Assembly (NCBI GenBank): GCA_015231325.1
Contig: JADGBS010000005.1
Location: 1 to 48,576 of the forward strand
Reading direction: 5' to 3'
DNA: 48,576 bases
Origin: Oligoflexia bacterium
GTDB lineage: Bacteria; Bdellovibrionota; Bacteriovoracia; Bacteriovoracales; Bacteriovoracaceae
Part shown: one piece after another, positions 7,658 to 16,346 of the stretch
Layout: each line of letters begins with the position of its first letter
How positions within the stretch are numbered: position 1 is the first letter of the stretch
The notes under the pieces: model-generated
What the model was told of the DNA's origin: nothing
The model's input: only the letters and a program-made list of their open reading frames with translations
Databases searched by the model: none
Translations under genes and position numbers: made by a program

Positions 7658-9403
7658 ATGTACTTTATTTGTTTAAATCATAAAGACAAACAGATAATTA
7701 TTCATACTGATCGTCCTATTTGTTCTAATAAAAAAGAATTGCTGAATAGCAAAAGTTTTCGGGAGATTTTATTTTTCTTTTGGAAACGATTAAAAAAAAC
7801 TAATTCTCCTTTGCTCAGTGAGTGTGGCCTATCTTTGGAGAACGAGGAGGGAATAGAGAAGCTTTACACCGTACTATTGGGGTTGATTGATACTCGTTTT
7901 GATGGGCCCGATTTACTCAATGGGCCCGACAACCGAATAGATATGGCCTCCCTGGACTCACTGGTCAATGAATTGTATGACTTTTGGCGCTCATTCGATC
8001 GTTTTATTGTTTTGCATGGTCGCCCTGGCCCTTCCAGCTACGATCAACGACCATATCGTGCATTTAACGAAACCATCGAGAGCTTCACCCATTTAGTACG
8101 TTCAACTTATCGCGATCTTAGCGAAAATATTACCAGACGTCATCCTCAAATTTATCGGCAGGTGGCCGCGGGGGTAAATGTGGGGTTAATTGCTTTACCG
8201 ATGGAGGTATATTTGCCTGAACCTTACCAGCAAATTTTCCATAATGTTTCATTTATCAGACAAATATGGATTGACCCTCCTATGATTATAGATCCGCCAA
8301 GCAATAAGCGTTCGGGGGAATTTATTAAGGTGCAAAAAAATCCGCTATTGGGATTGGGGGTTGATTCTCAAGAATGGCTTTGTTATCCGGCACTGGTTGG
8401 ATCTTTATTGATATATATTTATTTTCATCAACGCTTTATTTCGCTAGGATGTTCTTTGGCCAATCTATTCGAATTAGCAAGTGATGAGCAAATTTTCAAA
8501 CGACCAGCTCCGGATGCTATTTATGCATATGGCATTCCCTATAATGAATCGATGCCTGCTCCGCTAGCGTTCTACGATGATTATGAAAACGGCATATTGG
8601 CAGCGGCAGTTCCTGGTGATGATCGCTTCGCTTATTTTGGATATTTAAAAAAGATGGTTTTGACTTTGCATAATGTTGCAATGATGAAACGAGGGTTAAT
8701 GCCTTTTCATGGGGCATTGGTGCAAGTGCATTTACAAGACAAAGTGCCAGTAAATATTTTAATTATTGGTGATACTGGTGCGGGAAAGTCAGAGACTTTA
8801 GAAGCATTGCGAACGATTGGTGGTGATGCTTTGCGACGAATGAAGGTGATCGCCGATGATATGGGATCGCTACAAGTTACCGATGTCTCAGTATTGGGTT
8901 ATGGAACTGAGATTGGCGCCTTCATTCGTTTAGACGATTTAGAACAAGGATATGCCTTTGGACAGATAGACCGTTCGATTATTATGAATCCTCAAAGGGT
9001 TAATTCGCGGGTAGTGATTCCCATTACCTCCATGGAGGAAGTTTTAAAGGGGCATCCAATACACTATTTGCTTTATGCCAATAACTATGAGGACGTAAGT
9101 GATGATTTTCCTTTGCTAAAACGTTTTGAAAGTGTACCTGCAGCGTTAGAGGTTTTTGTACGAGGTGCATCCATGTCGAAAGGGACCACCACTGATTCTG
9201 GGGTTACCCATAGTTATTTTGCAAATATCTTTGGGCCTCCTCAGTATCATGAACTGCACCAGCGATTAGCAGAGGCGGTCTTTCATAAGGCATTTGCTTT
9301 GGGGATATTTGTGGGGGAGATTCGTACCCGTTTAGGAGTACCAGGTTATGAACGTTCCGGTCCTAAGCTAGCAGCGGAAGAGTTGTTTAGGCACTTTATG
9401 TGA
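7658..9403 (+). CDS. PEPCK/HPr-kinase-fold P-loop protein
   Basis: A 581-aa cytoplasmic protein. The C-terminal part contains PFHGALVQVHL then a Walker A loop IGDTGAGKSETLEALR (about residues 368-383), IADDMGSL, GTEIGAFIRLDDL, GQIDRSI and LLYANNYED. This is the nucleotide-binding core shared by ATP-type phosphoenolpyruvate carboxykinases and HPr kinase, and long proteins of this type are often annotated loosely as PEP carboxykinase. The N-terminal 300 residues are not recognised. Whether it is a carboxykinase, a protein kinase/phosphorylase or another phosphotransferase cannot be decided. A TGGAG site lies eight bases before the ATG. It stands alone on the plus strand between minus-strand genes. 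Confidence 0.7.
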   Translation: MYFICLNHKDKQIIIHTDRPICSNKKELLNSKSFREILFFFWKRLKKTNSPLLSECGLSLENEEGIEKLYTVLLGLIDTRFDGPDLLNGPDNRIDMASLDSLVNELYDFWRSFDRFIVLHGRPGPSSYDQRPYRAFNETIESFTHLVRSTYRDLSENITRRHPQIYRQVAAGVNVGLIALPMEVYLPEPYQQIFHNVSFIRQIWIDPPMIIDPPSNKRSGEFIKVQKNPLLGLGVDSQEWLCYPALVGSLLIYIYFHQRFISLGCSLANLFELASDEQIFKRPAPDAIYAYGIPYNESMPAPLAFYDDYENGILAAAVPGDDRFAYFGYLKKMVLTLHNVAMMKRGLMPFHGALVQVHLQDKVPVNILIIGDTGAGKSETLEALRTIGGDALRRMKVIADDMGSLQVTDVSVLGYGTEIGAFIRLDDLEQGYAFGQIDRSIIMNPQRVNSRVVIPITSMEEVLKGHPIHYLLYANNYEDVSDDFPLLKRFESVPAALEVFVRGASMSKGTTTDSGVTHSYFANIFGPPQYHELHQRLAEAVFHKAFALGIFVGEIRTRLGVPGYERSGPKLAAEELFRHFM

Positions 9404-9450
9404 GATTCTGTACTCTTGCCGACGGGCTTTTACCGAAAAGGTACCTCCAT

Positions 9451-9757
9451 TTACTCTTTCACTAATTGTCGTAAAAAATATTGAAGGTCATCATTCTTTA
9501 TTTGGATTATAAAAGCATCATCTTTTTTTTCTAGTGGTACCATGAACGTCTCTGAAAAGATTTGAGTATACAGTGTTTTGGTAGGCCCTGAATAATCATC
9601 TTCAATTTAGCATAGAAACATCAGGTTTTATTTTTTCAGGCAATAATATTTTACCATAAGCAATACAGGATATATGAGAGGACCATGAAGTAATAAGATC
9701 TGTGCACCAAATCGACAAGTCACAAGTATAGTCTTCCACATAATGATTACGGGTTCG
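9451..9757 (-). pseudogene. frameshifted remnant of an unidentified gene
   Basis: On the minus strand one frame runs from 9757 and reads CDLSIWCTDLITSW, then GKILLPEKIKPDVSMLN before a stop. After a frame change near 9600 the sequence continues as IEDDYSGPTKTLYTQ, then FMVPLEKKDD, and ends in LRQLVKE with TAA at 9451-9453. Both parts look like real protein, so this is a broken gene. The family was not recognised. Its 5' part overlaps the left arm of the inverted repeat at 9727-9851. Confidence 0.45.
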
Positions 9758-9851
9758 TCAGACTTCGGACTCATCGTCTGCGACGTACTAACAGTACGCC
9801 TCGGCGACTCGCCTCATCTTCCTGCCCGTAATCATTATGTAGAAGACTATA
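9727..9851. repeat. 27-bp-armed inverted repeat with structured 71-bp centre
   Basis: Arms 9727-9753 and 9825-9851 are inverted copies with a single mismatch. The centre is GC-richer than its surroundings and can itself fold (GTAC-taaca-GTAC at its middle, CAGAC...GTCTG on the left). Size and shape fit a MITE-like or cruciform-forming element or a large bidirectional terminator. It sits between the decayed gene and the end of the TPR gene (9873). Confidence 0.7.
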
Positions 9852-9872
9852 GTAAATAGTAAGAGTAAATTA

Positions 9873-10919
9873 TCAACATTTTTTATTTGCATAATTGGCA
9901 CAGGAAAATGTCTTTAAGTTTTTTCTTATCTCTTTTCTAAATTCACGGATCCATTGATCTCCTGGCATTTTTACATCCAATTTATTCAAAAAGTCATCAG
10001 CATCACGATACCTGCCGTACTGAATAAGAGAGGAGACATATCCAAGAATCTTGAGAGAGCTTCTTTCATTTAAATTCAAGGTATTACTTGCCATATTATT
10101 TTTCTGTAAAGTATCTTGCATGTTTAACGATTTTTTATAATTTTCCATTGCTTTATCGGCATTTCCTTTTTCGATATAATAATCACCCAACTCCTCAAAA
10201 ACCACTGGACTTTTAAATTCTCCAGAATCAACAAGTGCTTGTAAATCAGATACGGAATTTTCGCTAGGATCCTGTAATAAAATAAGTCTCGCTAACGCTC
10301 GTTCTACGTTTGGGGAGGCATCCTCATCCAATATTGATTTGAATAAAATTATTCCTTCTTGGCTTTTTCCAAGCTCATTATAAGTAATTGTCATTTGATC
10401 TAAAACTGTATCATTTTTAGGATTTAATTTTATAATCTTCTCCATTATTGAGAGAGCTGCCGCAGCATCATTTTTATTCACAAGCGTTATCATTGCAAAT
10501 TGAACAAGAACATTCTCATTACGGGGATCTATTTCAAGAATCTTCTGTAAAATAGAGTAGGCCTCTTCCCAGTTTCCATCTTCACTTTTATTTAATGCTT
10601 CTTTAGATAAATTCGAGAAATCTAGAAGAGGAGGGTGCTTGTTTTCATGGAACAGGAACAAGTTATTTTTGTTATTATTTGGTACTAGCTTTGTTTTTTT
10701 TATATCTTTTATTAACGATTCATTAGAATATTTATTTTGATAATTCCCACCTAATTCATCAGCTTTATTTAAAGTTTTAAAATCTACTCTAAAAAACAAT
10801 GATATAAAAATAAAAGATAGGACAATAATTACTGACAAAAAGTGCCATGACTTTATGAATGCACCAAGCAGATTGTGTTTCTTTGAACAATTGCCTCTTC
10901 TTTTAATAACCAACTCCAC
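9873..10919 (-). CDS. membrane-anchored TPR protein
   Basis: About 348 aa: a basic N-terminus, one transmembrane segment (WHFLSVIIVLSFIFISLFF) and then TPR-like helical repeats (NWEEAYSILQKILEIDPRNENV, AALSIMEKIIKLNPKNDTV, GKSQEGIILFKSILDED, GNADKAMENYKKSLNM) facing the periplasm. TPRs mediate protein-protein contacts. The frame is open to 11012 but would then overlap far into the upstream gene. The GTG at 10917-10919 or TTG at 10911-10913 gives a sensible membrane anchor and an overlap of 11-17 nt with the preceding gene (stop 10903-10905), implying translational coupling. I prefer GTG. The partner is probably the PghP-like protein encoded just before it. Confidence 0.7.
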   Translation of the reverse strand: MELVIKRRGNCSKKHNLLGAFIKSWHFLSVIIVLSFIFISLFFRVDFKTLNKADELGGNYQNKYSNESLIKDIKKTKLVPNNNKNNLFLFHENKHPPLLDFSNLSKEALNKSEDGNWEEAYSILQKILEIDPRNENVLVQFAMITLVNKNDAAAALSIMEKIIKLNPKNDTVLDQMTITYNELGKSQEGIILFKSILDEDASPNVERALARLILLQDPSENSVSDLQALVDSGEFKSPVVFEELGDYYIEKGNADKAMENYKKSLNMQDTLQKNNMASNTLNLNERSSLKILGYVSSLIQYGRYRDADDFLNKLDVKMPGDQWIREFRKEIRKNLKTFSCANYANKKC

Positions 10920-11769
10920 ACCCAGGATGTGGAAAGGTGCTTTGTCCACCAATGACACCACCAGCACAGCATGAAGGAAAACTTTTACATAATGATTCCA
11001 CCAATGCTCCAAATCTTGTCGTCGAAGTATTCTTGCATTGCCCGGCCTCTTGTGACATCTGCTCAGCTAGCCCTTTGTGAATCTCAAGGCCCAACTCGTC
11101 TCTCCCTAATGTTCCCCCAGAGACATTTGCGCATTTGCCAACTCCTTTGTACTCCACTACCACATTAGTAGCATTTCGCGATTTAAGGGCAGTTCTTAAA
11201 TTATCTACAAAATTTGGAGCTGTGGTTTTGGCCTTAGTTCCTACACAAATCGTGTTAGGGTCTGCTCCAATATTAGAATGTATGTGTATTCTTGTTTTTC
11301 CTGCTTTGCGTAACTGATCATAACACGGTTCATTAAATTTTGTCTCGGTCACATGATACTCCATTGATGGGCCAGAAAACTCATATTTCCCCCAGATACC
11401 AGGGCAGTAGAGTAAACCATCAATTATACCTGAAACACCTTTGTCAATGCCTCCTCCATGTATGGCGAATGCAGTACACTGTCCTGGAGATACAACACTC
11501 ACATTATAGTTTACAAAAAAATCCTTATTAATTGTTTTACTATTTGCCAAAGGGGTCGAACAGTCGACTGGGCCACAAGCTTGTGGGGGAATATGTTTAC
11601 CACCACATGACTGATTATGCCTAATGTCCCAAAAATCGTTGGCCATAAATGGGCATCCCCAAGGAGTACTATTTGATGTGCATACGCAGTCGTAAGCTAA
11701 ACCTACTGCAGCGCTAAGCATAAAAAAAATAGCAAAAAGAGAAAATACTAATAGATTCGTTTTTTTCAT
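10903..11769 (-). CDS. secreted poly-gamma-glutamate-hydrolase-like protein (DUF867/PghP type)
   Basis: A 288-aa protein with signal peptide (MKKTNLLVFSLFAIFF..., cleavage near GLA) and AAAGGAG nine bases before the ATG. The core matches the phage PGA-hydrolase pattern by eye: CTAFAIHGGGIDKGVSGI (zinc-binding HGG), HVTETKFNEPCYDQL, IHIHSN, then a C-terminal GLEIHKGLAEQM helix. Known members are zinc-dependent carboxypeptidase-fold enzymes that cut poly-gamma-glutamate. Here the domain carries about fourteen extra cysteines (for example CVCTSNSTPWGC and PSCCAGG), suggesting a disulfide-stabilised extracellular form. It overlaps and is probably cotranscribed with the TPR gene. Substrate by family only. 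Confidence 0.65.
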   Translation of the reverse strand: MKKTNLLVFSLFAIFFMLSAAVGLAYDCVCTSNSTPWGCPFMANDFWDIRHNQSCGGKHIPPQACGPVDCSTPLANSKTINKDFFVNYNVSVVSPGQCTAFAIHGGGIDKGVSGIIDGLLYCPGIWGKYEFSGPSMEYHVTETKFNEPCYDQLRKAGKTRIHIHSNIGADPNTICVGTKAKTTAPNFVDNLRTALKSRNATNVVVEYKGVGKCANVSGGTLGRDELGLEIHKGLAEQMSQEAGQCKNTSTTRFGALVESLCKSFPSCCAGGVIGGQSTFPHPGCGVGY

Positions 11770-11902
11770 TTTTAATAACTCCTTTCTAATTTTCTATATA
11801 TTTATGGTATATTTGAAGATTTAAGATTTGTTGAAAATTTGTTGCTTTTTCGGTAATATAAAAATAATCACTGTTTTTATCTCATTTAGTTGCCAATGCC
11901 CA

Positions 11903-12319
11903 TTAATCCCAATTATTTAAAAACCAATTATAAAATCTTCTGCCCTCAGGTAACTGATAAAAACTGGCCATACTTCCTCCTATGCGATTACAAATACTGT
12001 CGGATTCAGGATTTCCCCAATTAAAAGCATTAATCGGATCAACACAAAAATAGCTAAGATTCCAGTCCGATCTAGAAAACTCCCTTACACCTCCGTTTAC
12101 ATCACAACTTCTAATGTGAACGTATTTAACATGAGTCAAACTTTGATTTTTCCCCCTCTCAACGGCATACCATCCAATTGTACGCAAGGGTGTGGCCTGC
12201 GCAATAGCAATACAGATTCTATAGGCAGAATTATTAAAGACGTTTAAATCTGCCTCCGCAAATATTGATGTTGAATACGCGGCAATAATAAACAATAACG
12301 ACAAAAATCTGGTTCTCAT
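11903..12319 (-). CDS. secreted DUF1036-like protein
   Basis: A 138-aa protein with a signal peptide (MRTRFLSLLFIIAAYSTSIFA) and AGGAGG seven bases before the ATG. The mature part starts ADLNVFNNSAYRICIAIAQ and continues with TIGWYAVERGKNQSL, a Tyr-Val-His strand and FCVDP...C, the shape of DUF1036 domains (small beta proteins of unknown function in Alphaproteobacteria and others). It has a handful of cysteines that could pair. It lies 133 bases upstream of the PghP-like gene on the same strand, but with its own ribosome site and an AT-rich gap, so cotranscription is uncertain. Confidence 0.6.
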   Translation of the reverse strand: MRTRFLSLLFIIAAYSTSIFAEADLNVFNNSAYRICIAIAQATPLRTIGWYAVERGKNQSLTHVKYVHIRSCDVNGGVREFSRSDWNLSYFCVDPINAFNWGNPESDSICNRIGGSMASFYQLPEGRRFYNWFLNNWD

Positions 12320-12899
12320 TTGAGCTCCTCCTGTTAATTAAATTTAGAACGTAAATAAAAAGCCATATTTGCTAGTCTGTCCTTTTATCGCTAGCTGGGC
12401 CCTATGTCCAGTATTTTTTTACTTTTTGGATTCATGTTTTTGGTCATCTTTTTTTTTTCAGATAAAATTTGCTTATCGGCCCATCATAATTAATTATTAA
12501 TTATTAATTATTAATTATTAATTATTAATTTGAACCAATTTAGTCTTTAACAAATCCATCGTTCGGCGTTCTGACTTTTTGTTGCAAAATAGATGCCAAT
12601 TACATGGTATCGTTTTTACACTAGTAAAAACTCACCATACCCTCTTTCAGTATTTCAGATAATGCAATTAACCAATTAATTTGTATTTGGAAATGAGGTA
12701 CCAAAAAAAATTTCCCTTAGTGTACCATTACCAGCGTTCTGATTAAGGGGTCCATAATGGAACCAAAAAATTATTTCTGATCGTAGATATGCTTATAATT
12801 AGGAAATTGCTGCTTTAAGGTGGTTACTTTCTTTTGCTTCATAATTTCTTGAGAAGTTTTTCACACATATCCTCATTAAATATTTATGTACCAAGAGAA
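12320..12899. other. 580-base gene-free region with an AT heptamer repeat
   Basis: Between two minus-strand genes. It holds the TTAATTA tandem repeat (12488-12530), the 13-base string shared with 5413-5425 (at 12745-12757) and otherwise AT-rich sequence. No ORF with a ribosome site was seen. It probably includes the promoter of the DUF1036-like gene near 12330-12400. Confidence 0.4.
12488..12530. repeat. tandem heptamer TTAATTA, about six copies
   Basis: A perfect period-7 array, pure A/T and palindromic in each unit, in the gene-free region upstream of the DUF1036-like gene. Another A/T-rich heptamer array (AATTAAG) lies at 40273-40316. Confidence 0.85.
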
Positions 12900-14147
12900 T
12901 CAAATCAAATGCACAATGAAAGCAATTAACCAGAGGATTACAACTAAAGGGATGAGGGCATTCGCTGCCAAAATATTTTGGTGAAGACGTCTTAAAAAAT
13001 CCAAATTAAAATATGCAAACAAGATCGACCAGGCGGCGAATAAATAGTATGCTGGATAAACATATCTAGCTGCCAATCTATTCGGAATGGAACATACAAA
13101 ACAAAGCAGGAACGATGCAAGTATAAGTAGCCAAGAGAGTTTAGAATTTAAAAAGGCGATTTTCTTGAATTTAAATTTTTTAATAAACAAAATAAAGGGA
13201 ACGAAAATTATCCACGGTAATGCATAAGTCACACAACAGTCTAAATAGAAATATAAGTTAACAAGCTTCTGAATTAAAAAGGGATATGTAGATCTTAGTT
13301 CGAAGGCCCTTTCCATAAATTGTTTACGATAAAACTCTTCCAACATACTTTCGTTCGTTGCTAGTCTGTAGAGGAATTCATAACCAAGCGCTGTCAGAAT
13401 AACAAAAAAGACGGAGAGTACGACTGTCAGAATGTAAAGAGAGCGTTCAGTTGGTGAAGAGGGGCATTGTTTTGAGGTTCGAAAAAAATACCCCAGCGAA
13501 AATAATACCGGTGAAAAAATTGCGAATGGTCCTTTAATAAGCAGCAATGTAACCGCACAAAAAATACCTATGAAAATCCATCGCTTTGAGTTCTGATTTA
13601 ATTTGATTCCTGAAAGTAAACTCAGAACCATAAAAAAAGCAATCCCTGATTCATGATTACCCCGAATATTATAGGAAAAAGCTGTAGGAATTAATAATAG
13701 ACCGTAGAATAAAACCAAAGCATCTGTCTTACCAATAAAAAAAGTTGCTATCTGAAAAAGCAAGAAGATAGTGGCCACTTGAAAAAACATTTGAACAACA
13801 TGAAGAGCGTGTTTAGGCGGAACTCCGAGTTTAGATACAGCAACACCGAGCAGCAGCTGTCCAGGAAATTGATCTCGCATCAAACTATCTGGCCTTTCAC
13901 CATAATTATCACCCCATTTGGGGGCAATAATTTCTTTCCAATTTTTGTCATGATATTCTTCGACTAGTTCTGAATAAAAACGCGAATCATTACTACTAGA
14001 AGTATGATTGGTTTGCGATAGAACAATTGAAGCAAAAATAAGAACTACAGTCCACAGAAAGAACAGCTTCGTTACAAGATCCTCTGAGTTTAAAAAGCTA
14101 TTAAAAAAACTGTTAAAAAAACTATATGTTTTAAAAAGCATTTGCAT
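12900..14147 (-). CDS. GT39/ArnT-like membrane glycosyltransferase
   Basis: About 415 aa with eight to eleven predicted transmembrane segments. After the first one comes a periplasmic loop with the acidic motif of PMT/ArnT-type GT-C enzymes (SSSNDSRFYSELVEEY), then RDQFPGQLLLGVAVSKLG and the short ALLLIKGPFAIFSP signature. These enzymes use polyprenyl-phosphate sugars as donors. An Ara4N transferase role (ArnT) would complement the arn genes at 27.7-30.8 kb but is inference; it is shorter than typical ArnT (about 550 aa) and lacks much of the C-terminal periplasmic domain. The frame opens with TTG at 14180; ATG at 14145-14147 is preferred, with GGGAG 14 bases upstream. A FFNSFFNSFLNS repeat follows the start. 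Confidence 0.7.
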   Translation of the reverse strand: MQMLFKTYSFFNSFFNSFLNSEDLVTKLFFLWTVVLIFASIVLSQTNHTSSSNDSRFYSELVEEYHDKNWKEIIAPKWGDNYGERPDSLMRDQFPGQLLLGVAVSKLGVPPKHALHVVQMFFQVATIFLLFQIATFFIGKTDALVLFYGLLLIPTAFSYNIRGNHESGIAFFMVLSLLSGIKLNQNSKRWIFIGIFCAVTLLLIKGPFAIFSPVLFSLGYFFRTSKQCPSSPTERSLYILTVVLSVFFVILTALGYEFLYRLATNESMLEEFYRKQFMERAFELRSTYPFLIQKLVNLYFYLDCCVTYALPWIIFVPFILFIKKFKFKKIAFLNSKLSWLLILASFLLCFVCSIPNRLAARYVYPAYYLFAAWSILFAYFNLDFLRRLHQNILAANALIPLVVILWLIAFIVHLI

Positions 14148-14322
14148 AAAAAGAAAACATCTCCCTACGTAATAAATCAAAGAAACAAAGCTGTAAACTT
14201 TTTACGTCTAACACGTGCAGATCGTAGAACAAAAATCTTTGTAAAACAAGAGAAAATTAAATGGTACTAGTTGGAATATTGCGACTCCACATGTGAATTA
14301 AAATGTTAATTAAACACTCACT

Positions 14323-15231
14323 TTACGGTGAAATAAAATTCTGTAAAAAAGCGAAATACTGTTCACGATAGCTACTAATTTCATTATGTAGCTCGTGATA
14401 TCCGCCCCTAATGATTTTTAATTCACTCGCTGGTTCTACTCTCTTAAAATAAATCTCTGTGAGTGCTGCATCGACAACATCATCAGCATCTCCTTGCGCC
14501 ACTCCCAATGGTATCAACTGTCGCATCAAACCAATTGGTAGGGAGAATACCCTTCCAGAAGCACTGATTAGATTTAACAACAATCTCGACGAAAGACACT
14601 CACTATTCAATGGATCATCTTTGTATTCACTGTAGACGGAAAGATCATGAGAAAGTCCATAAAGATTGATCGTCTCTTTTAGTGGCACAGCAATAGGAAT
14701 CTTACTGAGAAAATTAGTAACTGAAGAAAACCTCTTTAGAAACTTTGCCACCACATTCGCAAATCCTACTGGTGGAGCGCAAAGAAATACTCGTTGGGGT
14801 AATTGATCAAACGCACTCTCTCCTGTGCTCACAAACCCGGCCTCTTTTTTAGAGATTAAATCTTGCAAAAAATCGGCAGTAACCAAACATCCCATGGAAT
14901 GGGCAAGCAGCATGTACGATTTCATCTTATATTTCTTTCTCAAGAAAACAAGAATTTCTCGCAAATCATCACTAAATTGCCGAAAATTCTGAATATCTGC
15001 GCGCTGTCCGCCGCTACGACCGTGACCACGAAGATCATAAAGAGCAATGTTGAATTTTTTTGAAAATAGTTTCAATAAATAACGGTGCCGGCCCAGATGT
15101 TCACCAATTCCGTGGGTAAACACCAACCAATCTCCATCCCCATGAATGCTACCGTCCGAAATGTCGCTTATTAATGACAATTCCAAACTTAATATCACTC
15201 CGTCTTGACACTCTAATTTTTCGATTTTCAC
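14323..15231 (-). CDS. alpha/beta-hydrolase of the lysophospholipase/monoglyceride-lipase type
   Basis: A 302-aa serine hydrolase. It has the oxyanion-region motif FTHGIGEHLGRHRYL, the family block ALYDLRGHGRSGG and the nucleophile elbow LLAHSMGCLV; the likely catalytic Asp lies in DADDVVD and the His in GGYHELHNE. This is the Hydrolase_4 (serine aminopeptidase S33) family, which acts on lysophospholipids, monoglycerides or esters. An in-frame ATG exists at 15252, but AAGGAGG lies nine bases before a GTG at 15229-15231, so translation should start there and the upstream codons encode the ribosome site itself. It lies 65 bases after the phosphotransacylase gene, same strand, probably one transcript with EF-G-like and ptb genes. 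Confidence 0.88.
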   Translation of the reverse strand: MKIEKLECQDGVILSLELSLISDISDGSIHGDGDWLVFTHGIGEHLGRHRYLLKLFSKKFNIALYDLRGHGRSGGQRADIQNFRQFSDDLREILVFLRKKYKMKSYMLLAHSMGCLVTADFLQDLISKKEAGFVSTGESAFDQLPQRVFLCAPPVGFANVVAKFLKRFSSVTNFLSKIPIAVPLKETINLYGLSHDLSVYSEYKDDPLNSECLSSRLLLNLISASGRVFSLPIGLMRQLIPLGVAQGDADDVVDAALTEIYFKRVEPASELKIIRGGYHELHNEISSYREQYFAFLQNFISP

Positions 15232-15296
15232 AGAACAAACCCTCCTTGGCATTGATACTGTTTATATTATCGATTTGCAGCGCTTAGATTCTGTGC

Positions 15297-16247
15297 CTAT
15301 TGTGCTGTACTCACCCCCAAAACAATCGAGAGATATTTATTCGCATGAGAATCGGCCCTAGAGGTAAGAATCACGGGGGCAGTGGCCCCCATGACAATCG
15401 CCCCTACCTGCGCCCTAGCAAAAAAGATCAGTGATTTGTAGAGATAATTTGCCGATTCAATATCGTTACATAAAATAATATCCGCCCTACCAGCGACCGG
15501 ACTATTAATCTTCTTAATCCGCGCACTCTCCTCGTTCACGGCGTTATCTATTGCTAACGGACCATCAACAACACATCCTTGCCCACCAACATCCAGTTGT
15601 CCTCGCTCACTCATTTTGGCCAGTATCGCGGCATCAATGGTAGCGGACATGGCCGAATTAACTTTCTCAACTGCACAACAACAAGCAACTAACGGCCGCT
15701 CCTGACCAAGGAGTTGTGCGACCTTCACGCTATTTGCAATAATTTTTGCTTTTTGTGACAAGTCCGGTGCAATATTAATAGCTGCATCAGTTACTAATAA
15801 AAATTTGGGATAATTAGGCGATTCAAAAACCGCCACGTGTGAGAGTAGCCCTCCACCATTAAGTCCTTTATCCTTGTCCAAAATTGCATGCATAAATTTT
15901 GAGGTATCAATTAGCCCTTTCATTATCACCTGTCCTCGCCCATCACGAATCAACTGGCAACCACGTTCCGCTGCCCGGCAATGATCAGGTTCATCAACAA
16001 TCTCGAATCCTTCTAAAGAAATATGATGCTTTTTGGCGACGGACTCAATGGCCGCTCCCCCACCAACCAAGATGCCACTAGCAATTCCATGATCCTCGGC
16101 CTGACGCAACGCTCGCAAGACCTCTTCATCCTCTGCCACAACCACCACCACTTTAGCTTTGGTCTGAGCGATACCCTGTGTGACACCCTGTGCGATACCG
16201 CTTCTTCCGCTTCGTACTTTGTTCTGCAATTCTACAAAATTAGACAT
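15297..16247 (-). CDS. phosphate butyryl/acetyltransferase (PTA_PTB family)
   Basis: About 316 aa. The protein transfers an acyl group between CoA and orthophosphate. Family marks are the opening AEDEEVLRALRQAEDHGIASGILVGG, GRGQVIMKGLIDTSKFMHAILDK, LLVTDAAINIAPDLSQKAKI, the DGPLAIDNAVNEESA region and a C-terminal AQVGAIVMGATAPVILTSRAD. The length and these blocks fit phosphate butyryltransferase (Ptb) better than Pta. No butyrate or acetate kinase gene is adjacent, so direction and acyl specificity are open. ATG at 16245-16247 has GGAAGAG about six bases upstream; an ATG at 16260-16262 is the alternative. The N-terminus has a GIAQGVTQGIAQ repeat from a 12-bp tandem unit, and a 10-bp tandem repeat lies directly upstream. 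Confidence 0.85.
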   Translation of the reverse strand: MSNFVELQNKVRSGRSGIAQGVTQGIAQTKAKVVVVVAEDEEVLRALRQAEDHGIASGILVGGGAAIESVAKKHHISLEGFEIVDEPDHCRAAERGCQLIRDGRGQVIMKGLIDTSKFMHAILDKDKGLNGGGLLSHVAVFESPNYPKFLLVTDAAINIAPDLSQKAKIIANSVKVAQLLGQERPLVACCCAVEKVNSAMSATIDAAILAKMSERGQLDVGGQGCVVDGPLAIDNAVNEESARIKKINSPVAGRADIILCNDIESANYLYKSLIFFARAQVGAIVMGATAPVILTSRADSHANKYLSIVLGVSTAQ

Positions 16248-16270
16248 ATCGGACTCTTCCATTCCATTAG

Positions 16271-16346
16271 CTTTAGCTAACTTTAATTAACTTTAATTAG
16301 CTTTAATTAGCTTTAATTAGCTTTAATTAGCTTTAATTAACTTTAG
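16271..16346. repeat. tandem decamer CTTTAATTAG, about eight copies
   Basis: Units at 16271, 16281 and so on every ten bases, with G/A variation at the last position and degenerate end copies. The array fills the space between the EF-G-like stop codon (16333-16335) and the ptb start, and its right end encodes the last residues of the EF-G-like protein. A 10-bp period is about one helical turn, so copy-number change would shift spacing by whole turns. Confidence 0.9.

Noticed and set aside
10971-11531. Plus-strand ORFs opposite the PghP-like gene
   Set aside because: Antisense shadows of a gene with clear signal peptide and ribosome site.
12481-12540. CRISPR-like array
   Set aside because: The repeats are contiguous heptamers with no spacers.
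15232-15252. ATG at 15250-15252 as start of the alpha/beta hydrolase
   Set aside because: The first seven codons contain AAGGAGG correctly spaced from the GTG at 15229-15231.
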